From Pachypanchax playfairii (lineage: Eukaryota; Chordata; Actinopteri; Cyprinodontiformes; Aplocheilidae), in NCBI GenBank assembly GCA_006937955.1, contig SSNP01000042.1, forward strand, positions 994,082 through 1,058,081: a stretch of DNA of 64,000 bases, written 5' to 3'. The first letter of the stretch is position 1. Every line of letters begins with the position of its first letter. Below, piece by piece: positions 23,368 to 35,257 of the stretch. The position numbers and the translations under genes are program-made. The notes below the pieces were generated by a model. That model was given only the letters and a program-made list of their open reading frames with translations. It had not been told where the DNA came from and ran no database searches.

Positions 23368-26300
23368 TTAGCGTTTGCTTTTTCTCAAATCATATCCCAT
23401 GAGACAGGCAAACACAGTCATCACCATCTTGGGTTTTACTTCCACCAAATCATCAGGCAGAGCGTAGACTCGAGCTCCGATTTTGCGGGCCAATGAGATT
23501 ACATACCTGAGAGAGAAACATGAATAATGAAAAATCAAGCAATAAAAATAAGAGATGGTAAATGTGCTGATATTTACTTTGCATTGTTAAGTTTCTCGTC
23601 ATTCTTCAGCGCTCCTCTTTCTCCTTTCTTCACCATGTCCCACTTCACTGTGCCGGGAGCGATGACGTCGATCAGGTCAATCACTGGCAAACTGGTGCTG
23701 ATCAGCTTGTCCTGTGTAGAACATGCAACAGGGTTAAACTGACAGTAACCTTCACTAAACTCAAATACAATGTGGTTACACACCTTGAAGCTGCTGATCT
23801 GTGTGTCCTTTCGTTCCTGCTTCAGAGTGGCGTTGACCCAGTTCAGGATGATCTGATCTCCAACCTTCTCTCCATTTCCCAAATCTGACAAAACCATAAC
23901 TGTGTACCTGAAAATAAGCAGAACAGATACAGAAGGCTTCAGAAACCACATCTGTATGGATCACACATGTTCCACTCAAATTAAAATGCAGAAAGTGATG
24001 CTTTCAGGATGAAGCGTGTACCTTCTCATGAGCTGCCACACCAGAGCCAGGGTGTGTGTACGATTCCCTTCGTTTATGTTTTCTCCTCCAACTCCAACGA
24101 GAGAGAAGTTTGCAACATCCTTGCTCATCTTCACAGCATAGTTACAGTTCTCCAGCTAAAGGAAAAACAATGCAGGACTTCTAGTAAAAACAAGAAGAAT
24201 TTTTGTGCTAAAGAAATGGTTTTCTAGTGTTTTTTAGGTTTGGCACCTTCTTCATGTTTCCTCCCAGGGTTGGATAAGGTGGACTGTTGACTTGCTTCCA
24301 GTTTACAGGCACTTTGACTTTTTCTAGAAGCTGCAGAATCACCATGCCATCACACAGGTCCCTGCAAAAGATGAAGATCTGGATAATTAATGTTAATTGA
24401 TTGATCCTTTGAATGTGGGATTTAGTTTCAAACTGTTCTTACAAGGAATTGCAGAGAAGAAGAAAATGTAAAAAGCTAAACTCAAAAAGAGCTACTCTTG
24501 ATGCAGATGACCTTTTTTCAGTTCTGTACATGTGAATCACAAATACTTGCACAATTTGTTCTTCTATTCTTTATCTAAAGTACCACCATTTTATTTAGAT
24601 GTTTTACGATCTGTAGGAGTCCTGAATATTTACTTCAACCCCTGATAGGGATAATCACACATATAACTGATGACATACCGATAAAGATGGTTTACACGTG
24701 GTGACACGCCCAGAGAGTTCATCCAGTTGCGAAATGTTTTCTCTTCCCTGTTTTCCGCTGAAAAGACAAAATGGCATCACCAGTGTTACCATATTCTCTC
24801 TCTACACTGATCTTAACAAACATTCAACATGTTCAACAATCAGACACTTCTTTAAATAAATTACCGGCATGAAGGTTTTATTAGCCAATAACCTTGTGAG
24901 ACTTTCCTTACAATGATTAACACTGAAACGGTTTATGGAATAGAACAGTAACATCATGTTACAGCCAAACAATAAGGACAGGTACTATATATATCTCACC
25001 TTCTATGTGCTCCCCTTCCAGGATAATCTTGGCCTTCTGCAGACCAGGGTGCATGTTGAACAGGTTAGCCACGAAAGCCATGTTGAGTTTGTTGTTTCCA
25101 GATGTGACGTCACGAGGAGAAACAAACTGCCTGCAGTCCAACTTGGCTGCCTCCTGCAGCATCAGCTCGGCTCTCCGCTCCAAGTTAAACTCCTTCAAAT
25201 ACCCCAAAACACGCATTTAAACATACATTTAATTCTACACATATAATTCAGGAAACCATATGAACTCACACTGAGGCCTGTCATGTCGATTTTGACCCCT
25301 AAATGGAATTCATCTTCATCCTGAGGAGCAATCTGGTCCAAGAGGTAGAAATAGGCTCGCGAGTCCTTTAGAAGCAAAAGTAAACAACAAAATGACATAA
25401 CGTCTAAGTATTTGTTTTATTTTGAGGCAAATGCATCTATTTAATGTTGCACCTTTATGTCGGCACTGAAGTTGTCGATTGTTTCCGTTCCAGCGTTGGT
25501 GAGATGATAGTTGACCCATCTCAGCAACAGCTCCTCAGGAGAGAGGGACATGAGATGTTCTAGTTCCTCTCCTTCCATCAGAAGACAGATCAAACCTGAA
25601 AACAAATACAACTTTCCTTACTTTAACAGAATTTTATTTACATGATCCTTGAGTCCTTCCTGCATCGGGGTCTTTGTCACAACAAGACAATTTTAGAGAA
25701 TTCCTTCTAGGGATTTTTAAGTATTGTCTTCAAATTTGATCTGAAGATTCTTGAGACATGGGGCTTCAAAATGTATTAAAATCTTAGTTTCAGTTTTAGA
25801 GTGTGTGTTTGTGAGTGGTTGAATCTGTTAAAACATAGACATAAGTTATCAGCTCTGCACCAAAATACATACTGTATGTTCAATTACAATCTGGTCCTCA
25901 GCAATACTGTGTTAAATTACTATTTTATATCATCTTCAAACGTTGAAGGATAACAGACGAAACAAGGATATTAGACGTGTAAAAAAAACCTGGGATTCTT
26001 AGCTGGAGGTCACAGTCAACGCAACGTGGCAGATCTTGAGATCTTGCCGTAACAATACATGTTGTAATTTCCACATCCAACAAACACATCATCCTGAATG
26101 CATTGTCACATTGTGAGCAAAGCTAACCACCATTGCTGCCTCACAGTCGCCATGCAGGCTGGAACTCTGTTGATCACTTCTTGCAGGTTTGATTATCAAA
26201 TACAGAGTTAATAATAACTTAATCTAACATGGTGTTAACTTCTCTCCAGAAAACTGTTTTTTGGAAATATTACTTATTTATCTTTAATGAAGGAAAAACA

Positions 26301-27424
26301 AGAAGCTGATGAGGCAGCAAAAACTCTACTTACAAAAAAACAACAAGAAACAACCACAGAAGAAGTGAAGGTGGTAACCAGCTGGATCTGACAGACTGAA
26401 TTCTCTAGCTGAGGAGAAGTGACTGCTGAGTGAGGACAGCTGGGGAAGACGGGCAAGGAATAATCAACAGGATGGTGAAAAGGTGTGACAACTAACCAGA
26501 GAACATCTGAACACCAAGTATCATAAGGAACCACCTCAAAGTAAAATATTCAAGGGAATAAGAAACAAACAGAGAAGGTGCTAGATCAAATTTAAGCAGA
26601 ATGTTAAAACAAAAAAGCAAGAACTGAAATAATGCAAATGAGAAACTGAATAATAATAAATACCTAAAATAAAAATGTGAAACTAACAACCTCAATTTGA
26701 ATGAACTAAACGTAGACACAAAGTAAACAAAGCAACAATCAAAAACCTGACAAGAAATAAATAACACTGAATGACACAAAAGCAAATTAAACACAAAAAT
26801 CCTCCAAAATAACCAGAAAAACCCGACAGGAAACAGTATAAAAACAATTTGCAGTGTGTCAAATGCTATTATGATGTCTCTGATCCAATGTGGTCAACTT
26901 CCTATTGACATTAGATCATACTTCCAAGAAAGGAAACACTGAGTTCTATAAGCCCACCAAATTTCACAGCTCTACATGAAAACAGTTGAAGGGGCTCCCA
27001 AAGTGCTTCGTTAAGCCATTTTTTCCTGCTTATTTCCATTTAAAGTTCTAAACTCATTGCATTCCTTTGGATTTACATGCTTTACCTCCAATTTATATTA
27101 AATACTCAAAGATTTCTGTCTCTTTCCTGCAAAACCAGCTGTACTCAATCCATGTCTTCTACCCTCTGTTGGAGAATTTAAATATTACACATGGCAAGTG
27201 CCAATTTTATTATTATATTACTGTTAATTGTGTGTGATTAATTAGTAGAATATAGATTGTTACATTAGCTTTAATGTTGAGAAATAATGAACGTTTTGAA
27301 ATGTATTTTTCTGACTAGTAATTTATGTCTCAGGTTTTCAAGGGTTTGCAAGAAAACGTGAAAAGTGGTGATTTACAGTAAAAATGAAAGATTTTAATCT
27401 CTAAATTTTTAGTTAATTTGTGCA

Positions 27425-27496
<72 letters not shown>

Positions 27497-30400
27497 TGTG
27501 CTGACCTTCATTCCTGGTGATTTCGATATCAGCAAAGAGGCCAACCTTGATAATCTGCCAAAGCAGACCCAGGACCAGATGGGGTTTCCCAGCCATCAGA
27601 TCATGGGCATCAATGCTCACCACAGTACAGCCGATCGCTGAGGCCGAGTTCAAGGCCAAGACTAGATTCTCCTATAAATACATACATGGAATTATAAAAA
27701 CACATTCATGTTCATTATAGAGTCAGGCACTATAAATTAATACAACATCTCAGTTGTTTTACCAGCTTAAAGAAAATATCAGAAATTGTAAAAATGGCAA
27801 ATATTTTCATGTTAGGTAGGTATAAACATGTAAGACTAAAAACATTTTTAACTCACTTTTTTACAGAATTAAGAGATTTTCATAAATTTTAATAGATCAT
27901 TGTTACATAAAACATAAAAACATGTGCATTGTCATAAATGAAGAAAAATGCACGTAGAACTGTAAATTGAAGTGATGAATATGTTTCAAGTCAGTTTGGG
28001 TTTTTGCTCCGTTTGCAACAATAATAATCAATTCTAGTTATAAAAAAAATACTTTGGTATTTTGGAGAAATCTTAATCTGAAACTTTATTAACAGGATTT
28101 CTAAGGATAGAATCAGCTACTTGTTGCCTTTGCATCTAATTTTATTATCACTGTACTCAACAAAGACTTAGTCATGGCATATAATTCATGCTAAGATGTA
28201 GCAACCAGCTGATATACAATCTGTATGACTCTTATCAGTAAGCGCTTTGCAGCAAAATGTAGAACAGCTTGACTTTAGTCCCTGAGTCGCTTCAGTGCTG
28301 TGATAATCATATTCTCTGGTTAATAGCATTTGATGCACATGCGCGTTTATTAAACCAATGAATATCTACTAACCCTCATTTTGAAGGTTGTAAGTTTCTT
28401 CGTGTTGATGACTCGTTCATCGATGGTGTCAGGCTGAGAGAGGTTGATCAGCTTACTGAAAGAGAGAAGGTGTCAAGAGGTGAGGAGTGAGGTTGTAGTG
28501 AGACTTCATGTGAAAGTCCATCACACACAATTACGTTGTTAAGTATGGTGAATGAACCTCTATAAAACAATATAACATTATCAAAATAATCCTCCTTTAA
28601 CCTTTGTTACAGAATTAAAGCAGTCTGAATCTTTGTATGCTGCATGGAAAACATCTGCTTAAATATATGGAACGGTCAAGCATCATATTATAATAAGATT
28701 ACTGTTAATTTTTGAAGTGTTATGAATTTGTGCAACTCAGTACTTTTGTGTTAGATAGTTAGACAAAGCCTTAAAATGTCTCCTATGGCTCCATAGCTGA
28801 GCTGCTGCTTTGAGCTGCTGCTGCTTGTTAACGCATCCAGCAATCAAGCCAATCCTAGTTTTACTGTGTGCCACTTCGATCTGCTGCTTTGGTTGTCACA
28901 AATCACACTGAAGCATAAAGGTGTTTGGTGAAAGAATATATTAAACCAGACTGTGGACCATGTTTTTATGTAGCTGGACCTCAGTGTAAATGACTACAGG
29001 TGTCGCTGTAAACAACCATCTGATGTAAAAGTGAAATGAAACAAGATTTTGAAACACAGCAATGAAATTCTGTCAGAATTTCTCCCTGATAGAATTTTGT
29101 TACTGTTATATGGCAATAAGGCTGACAACCACACAGAAATTCACTTGAACAAATTTGTAAATGTTTCATTTTACAAACTATTGCAAAACGCATTATTTTA
29201 TAGAGTACTATGATATCAGAAGGAATCCATTATTGTATGTTTTTTAACTCACAGACCGCAGAACTGCAGTAGTTTTGACTTTGGACAAGGTGAACAGCTA
29301 AATAAGATTTAACAGTTTACAGACACACAAAAAAACTGAAGCAATCCTGAAATTAGTGCCTCTTTTTGTTAATGAAAAAATTACACACACTTAATTAATG
29401 AGGCACTTGTGTGTGAGAATAAATGAAATACCATAACAGGATTCCATCACGGAGAGAAGAAAAAAGGCTCTCGTCGTTGGGGTTTACAGGGAGGAGATGA
29501 TGGCAGTCAGGATCTTTAGCCAAAGCTTTGTTGATCCACTTTGCAAAAGCCACTTTTTCTTCATCTTGAAGAAAAAAGAAAAACACATTTTATCTCATTA
29601 ACAAAGATAAAATAATGATCTTTTGTTTGATCGCTTCAGAACTTCACAAAATAAATGTAGAAACTACAGATGAATAAAATAATATCAAAAATATATAATA
29701 AAACTAGGAGTTTATTCATCAACAAACATAATGAGACAGTTTGTAAGTATTGAATTACAACTAAAGTCTAACTCTATATTTTTGGTTGCAAATCTGGGTC
29801 TGATTTCTCACCAGAGTAGGAGTGCTGCGTTCCCTCACAGGAGACTCCTGACGTTCCTCCAAAGGAGTAGATCCCATCTTTCCTTGAGATGACTTTTCTG
29901 AATGTCTCACCAAACTCTTTACTCTTCAGCTCTTGGTAAATCTGACCACAAACAAGTTGGGTTGGTAAATGTAATACTCGATTGGTCAGATCAAGTTTTC
30001 ACCTAATCAAGACTTACGGAGACAAATTCCTCAAAGCTGATCTTCTCGTCTTTGTTTGTGTCTCCAGCAATGAAAGTCTCGATGATTTCTCGCACTTTGT
30101 ACCCCGGCAGGTAGAGGCTAGCTTCTCTGAACAGTTCCTGGAGCTCAAAGTCGCTCACAAAACCACTGTGATCAATGTCTGGATGAGCAAATAGAGAAAT
30201 GCACACACAGACACACATCCTGTAAAATCAATTTGCTTTCCACACATCAGTTTTCAGTCAATTACTCTCATTTTTAAGCACCGAAACAAAAATGTCCAAA
30301 CTTCAACTCATTCTGAATTTTTTAAAATAGTTTCCAAGTAAAAATCAAACAATTTAGCAGTAATTATAGAGAAAATTTGTAGTTTGTAGGCATTAAATTG

Positions 30401-30803
30401 GTTAATTAATTAGGTATTAATTTGGTTTGAGGTGAATCTCTTCTCCAGAGAAGTGAAGCTGTGTTCTTTAAAGGTATGAACATATTATTTCCATAGATAA
30501 TCAGTATTACTATTATTCTTTAATCAGACTTATGATTGTTAACTGATAAAAATCTAGCAATGACAAGTCTGAGCACTTCTCGTCCACAGTTTTAGCACAC
30601 GAAATAACCTGAGCAATAAAAATCTCCTTTACAAGAGTTGTACTTTTATAGTTGGCAGTAAAACTTTGCTCATCAGTAAACCCGCAAGTCAAAGTCAGGT
30701 TTGTGAGAGTGAGTGTGACGGAAATAAACAGACCAATTTTATCAAAGGCCTCTCTGAGTTCCTCCAAGCCTTCTCTGGAAATCTGTGTGAAACGATTCTC
30801 CAT
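23368..30803 (-). CDS. pls1: Plastin-1 (fimbrin), actin-bundling protein
   Basis: Plastins cross-link parallel actin filaments, as in microvilli and stereocilia. Fifteen exons join in frame: 30734-30803, 30018-30178, 29812-29941, 29432-29564, 28374-28455, 27506-27671, 25453-25595, 25270-25365, 25000-25192, 24679-24757, 24247-24361, 24022-24155, 23784-23907, 23578-23711 and 23368-23506. They total 1899 nt, or 632 residues, close to human PLS1. Two EF-hands come first ('DIDHSGFVSDFELQ' and 'DTNKDEKISFEEF'). Four calponin-homology domains follow, with 'EEKVAFAKWINKALAKDPDC', 'GKPHLVLGLLWQIIKVGLFA', 'LLLRWVNYHLTNAG', 'EEKTFRNWMNSLGVSPRVNH' and 'KIGARVYALPDDLVEVKPKM'. The residues after 'FACLMG' diverge from mammals. 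The position beside atr supports pls1 over pls2 or pls3. The longest intron (25596-27505) holds a TG microsatellite and AT-rich dispersed-repeat-like DNA, but no exon. Confidence 0.95.
27427..27495. repeat. (TG)n microsatellite, about 34 units, beside a pls1 splice donor
   Basis: An uninterrupted TG run on the plus strand, (CA)n in the pls1 transcript. It starts about 10 nt downstream of the donor of exon 27506-27671, whose site reads GTCAGC, a poor match to GTRAGT. Open frames through it (His-Thr or Cys-Val runs) are not genes. Confidence 0.95.
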
Positions 30804-31130
30804 GGTAACTTCTGTTTTAATTTACACCTAAAACACACACACACATGCATAAATACAGTTTTTTTTTAAAGGAGAATATTTTTGGTCAACATATCAGACA
30901 AGGTGTAAATTAAAAGCTACTAACGTAAAGTGCTGCATTCAATTGTAAATTAGAATAAAATAAAGAATCAGGAACGAGGTTTTGGCCCAAATTTTTCCAC
31001 TGCACTTATTTCTTTTTTATCTACAACATTCCCAAATAAATATAATTCACATTTCAGAAAGCCTGGTTGTTTTAAACGACCTCAGAAATCTTTTTATTTT
31101 CTATTGAGGAAACTATTAAAATGCAGACGT

Positions 31131-31290
31131 ACCTTCATATACAGTCAGGCTCCAGGAGTCTGGTCTTCACTCTGGAACACAGAAGAAGGTGGATCTTGGA
31201 GTGGCTTGACAGCTGATTGCTTCTCAAAGGAGGAGCCACTCAATGGAAGATCACAGTGGACCTTTGTACCGCCTGGACCTGGGATAGGCA
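31131..31290 (-). other. pls1: Candidate pls1 5' UTR exon
   Basis: On the minus strand a good donor (GAAG|GTACGT) ends a moderately GC-rich block here, and an acceptor ('tttttag') lies about 25 bases upstream of the pls1 ATG. This fits a non-coding first exon. The 5' limit is a guess because no promoter motif is clear. Confidence 0.4.
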
Positions 31291-31599
31291 TAGCTGAATG
31301 GTTATTATTTAACATTTAAGCTGTGTCATCATGTTATTGTCCATAAAAGAACTTTAATTTGTTAGTTCAACCAAAAGTTCCACGAATGAAACAAATGTTG
31401 GTTTTCAGTTTGCTGCTTCAGTGTTTTTAGAACTTTGTGTCAGTTGTTTCTATATTAAAGTTTTATTACAAAAACTTCATAAGATTCAAAGGCTTTTATT
31501 TGCAGTGACATCATGTTCATGTAAAGAGTCGATATTTACAGTGTTAGTCCTTCTTTTTAAGATATTGCAATTCACTCTGCATGCTGTCAATCAACTTCT

Positions 31600-32620
31600 G
31601 GTCTAAATCCTGACTGATGCAACTTGGAGTTTGTCAGAATTACTAGGTTTTTGTTAGTCCATGTTCTCATTTGGATTAAGATCTGAGGAGTTTTCTGGCC
31701 ATGGAACCAAAATTTCATTGTTTAGTTCCTTGAGCCACTTAGTTATCACTTTGACTTTATAGCCTGAAGCTCCAACATGCAGAAAAAGACCTTGTTCTTC
31801 ACCAAACTGTTTTTGGATGTTTGGAAGAAGTTGCTGTCAGTTTTGGTATCATTCTTTATTCATGGTTGTGTTTTGTGAAGGATCCCATTCTCTAGATGAG
31901 CAGCAGCTCCACACATGAATGATCTTAGGATGTTTTACTGTTGCATGACACAAGGCTGATGGTCGCATTCACCTTTGCTTCTCTGGACAACATTTTTTCC
32001 AGATGCCCTAAACAATCTGACAGAAGCTTCATCAGAGAAAAGGACTTCCCTCCAGTCCTCATCAGTCCACTTGCTGTACTTACTACACAACATCAGTCTG
32101 TCCCTCATGTTGTGAGAAACTTCTCTGACACCAGGACATACTCAAAAAATCTTCGCTTCATTGTGCGTGCAGATGCACTCACACCTAACTGCTGGAGTTC
32201 GTTAGAAGTTGTGCACTGGTGTCACTCCGATCCATCATCTTTAGGAGACGGTCCTGGTGCTTGTTGGACTTTCTTGGTCACCCTGAAGCTTCTTCACAAC
32301 AACTGAACTTCTTTCCTTGTAGTTCTTGATGATAAATGTTTGATTTAGGTGCCTCTTAGTAGCAACAACATCCTACCCGTGAAGCTCTTTTTATGCAACA
32401 CAATGATGCTGCACCTGGTTTTTTTGCAGGTAACCATGGTTACCAGGAAGAACAATGATTTCAAGCATCAGCCTCTTTTTAATATCCAGTCTGTTATTCT
32501 AACTCCGTCAGCACGACGTGATGATCACCAGCCTCATGCTCGTCAACATCCTCACCTGTTAGTGAGAAGATTATTGAAATGGTTTCAGCAGGTACTTTTA
32601 TAGCAGTGATGGCAAAAAAA
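31600..32620 (-). mobile_element. Decayed Tc1/mariner-like transposon, second family
   Basis: Minus-strand translation gives transposase blocks in the expected order: 'KYSKWTDEDWREVLFSDEAS' then 'RLFRASGKNVVQRSKGECD' (first catalytic Asp region), and further on 'KVKVITKWLKELNNEILVPW' followed by 'PENSSDLNPNENM' (the SPDLNPIEN-like block with the third acidic residue). Stops and frame changes separate the blocks, so it is inactive. Its sequence differs from the 5.64-6.53 kb copy, indicating a separate Tc1 lineage. It lies in the pls1-gyg1 intergenic region. The ends are approximate and no terminal repeats were fixed. Confidence 0.75.
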
Positions 32621-35099
32621 GGACTCTGTAGTTCATCTGATCTTCATAACATTCTGGAGTTTATGCAAATTGCATCATAAAAACTGAAGTAGCAAACGGT
32701 GAAAACCAACATTCTCAAAGACAGACATCATGTTGATTTAAACTTCTGTCTGGCTTTTGTTTATTTGCCTTGTGTTTCTTTAGCGTATTGAGTTCCATGG
32801 CTGTAAAAAATAACTTTATAGCATTGTATGTCATTTGTAACGTCTGATGTTGCTAAAGATCTCACAATGTTTGCTGGATTATCATAAAGATTTAATGTTA
32901 CCACATTCTCATGTCCACATTTCTCAGTAAAATTACTGGGTAAATATGTTTAAGTTTAATAGGGTATAAAAATATATTTATCAGTGCATGTCGAACTGTC
33001 AGGCAGGGGCGGAGTTACGGGGGTGGCTACTTGGGCTTAAGCCCCGGATGTTTTCTGAAAAGCCCCGAATAAAATATTAATAAATATTAATTTTATAGCC
33101 AAACTTAGTAACCCTCTTGCTATAAATAAATAAATCAAAAACTTGTATTTCGTAAAAGTCTGATTTTTGTTAAATATATTTTGCCAGAACAGCCTGTTTC
33201 ATCCCATTTAATCTCTTGTAATGCTACACAAGCTCATAACATTATCAATAGTCCAGCTTTACTGCAGACTTTATCCCTAATTTAAACCTTACATAGCTTT
33301 GGAGAGCGATAGTTTAATCACCCATTTTTAAATCTCTGGTGGAACAGTCCTTTTTTTGTGAAATAAGACTTAAATGTTTGATGCCGTACAGCTGAAAGAC
33401 TTGTGAATGTAACTTTCTGAATTCCTATTTGTTAATGAGACCTTGCCAAGAAGGTTTATTTGTGTTAGAGAATAAGACAATAAAATTGTAATATAAAAAC
33501 AAAGAAACTATGTAAGAAGCTTACATTTAGTCCCAAGCAGGCTGAAGGATGGAGAGTCCAGAGTGGGTCAGAGTAGAAAATCAGCTTGTAGATGACTACT
33601 TTTGGACCTGTTTCCTCCTTCTTTTTTATGCCCCTCCTCTTAAATGTATTATGTTTTGTATGAACCCCTTTCTCTCTGTCCTTACCTCCTTCTTTACCCA
33701 ACGTCCACCCTTCTCTTTTGTATTTATCAGTCAGCTTGTCTCTGCATCCCCGTTCTGAAGTACTGCTGTCTCCTACTCAACATAACTCACTCACACACCT
33801 AAATTCTTCCATCTTGGATTATAAATTTTTCAACATTTCTGTTTCTTTCTTCCTCTGACACCGGATCAGCTCTGTTCCTCCTTCTTAGGCGCTCTCCGGT
33901 TACACTCTGTCTAATCGCTCATGGATACATACTCTGCTTACCTCTCACAGCATGTTTCTTTTGTTGTCATCACCACTGACCCACACTTCCTACAAGAAAA
34001 TAATTTGTGAACCACAAACTAGTTGAATCAAATTTATGGCTCCAGTTTGAGGTTAAATCCAGCACATGGCATCATTATTGAAAGTTTTTTTTAATCTTAA
34101 TTTCATCACCTTCAAATGTATTTCTACAGACAGTAGAGATCATAGACATAAAAAAACAATTTGTTGAGAGTTTTATCACAGTAAACCTTAATTTTAATTC
34201 TACTTAGTGATTTAGTAATTCCTGAATTCCATCTAAAATCATTTTTTCTTGTACAGCTGTAATGTTAACACATGACCACTGTGAGGCGCTGCTGACTCAG
34301 TCAAACACTGAGCTGCTGAGGCCTCCATAATCTCCTTATTTGTTGATAAGGAACATTGATGTATGCAGAGATAACCTGAGACACTTATGAGACAAATGCC
34401 ACATAAGATCGAAAGTAAACCAGACATGGTGTAAACCTCCAGTGCTGCAGGTGTCATTATAATTTACTGATGGAAGTCAGAACATCACAAACAAAATAAC
34501 AAATAGGTAAAAAGTTTATTGTTCTTGAGAAGTGCTTTAAAGTGCCATGATTTCTGGGTTTTGTTTTAAAGTCTCTGTCAGTTCAACGTGCAGCTCACCA
34601 CCTGTTTCCAATTAGTGTTCTGGCATTTACTCACTTAATCACCAGTAATCCTCATTTCTCCTCCTTATCAGATCCTCTGTTTAGGCCTGCTAGTTTAAAC
34701 GTTGCTCAGATTTGGTGTTTGTAGCCTAGTTTGTAAGACATTTTCTCCCTGAGATTCGTCTAAAGTTTGGTGAATGCACTTGATGCGCACCTGCTCTCAG
34801 TCACCTCTTTTAATCACCATCAACACCTAATTACTTTACAAATCAAGTGTGTTTTTTAACTCTCAGACCTAAAAGCACCTCAATTTGACAGTTTCATCAT
34901 GTCTGTAAGCTGAATTGAGGTGATCTAAATACAGAATTATAGAACGTTTACAAAATAATGCAAATGTTATTTAGTGTTTTTAAGTTCTGACTTGTTGTTG
35001 ATTGTAAAGTCTAAATCAGCCCATTATTTCCATCTTACACCTAAAGCTTAGAAGTGTTGTTTATATTTGTGGAAAAGTTTTATACTGAAGGGAACAGTC
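32621..35099. other. Intergenic region between pls1 and gyg1
   Basis: No exon of a recognisable protein is seen. A possible hAT-type transposon end lies at 33002-33070. The rest is AT-rich; 34540-34860 resembles the 'cacctgtttccaattag' class of dispersed fish repeat but cannot be classified from here. Confidence 0.35.
33002..33070. mobile_element. Possible hAT-type transposon terminus (single end)
   Basis: The block begins 'caggggcgga' and continues with 'ggcttaagcccc'. This resembles the CAGGGGCGG-type ends of some hAT elements in fish. No matching inverted end was found in the following kilobase, so this may be a solo fragment. Confidence 0.3.
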
Positions 35100-35257
35100 A
35101 GCGGTCAGTGGTCACGTGATCCGGAAAATGTGGGGCTTAATTCCCGTGTTTGACTGCTCTCAGCTGCTGCGCCTTTGCCCTTCGCAGTGCAAGCCGCTCG
35201 TCTGCTCCATCCCGACCTCCGACCCCCGGGTGGATCCTCTTCTGCGCACCATGTCGG
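35100..35257 (+). promoter_or_regulatory. gyg1: gyg1 promoter-proximal region and first exon
   Basis: This stretch is clearly more GC- and CpG-rich than its surroundings and contains the start codon at 35251 with the donor 'ATGTCGG|GTAAG'. An in-frame ATG at 35116 precedes it by 45 codons without a stop, so transcripts starting further upstream could encode an N-terminal extension. Confidence 0.5.

Noticed and set aside
26492..26794. 100-codon hydrophobic minus-strand frame in a pls1 intron
   Set aside because: Phe/Leu-rich composition comes from AT-rich intron DNA; no motif, no splice context, no related protein recognised.
27330..27659. 109-codon minus-strand frame including a His-Thr run
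   Set aside because: It is the real pls1 exon 27506-27671 read through its donor into the CA microsatellite.
33465..33758. Overlapping 69-78 codon frames in the pls1-gyg1 intergenic region
   Set aside because: No homology recognised, no splice context, and both strands open because of pyrimidine-rich composition.
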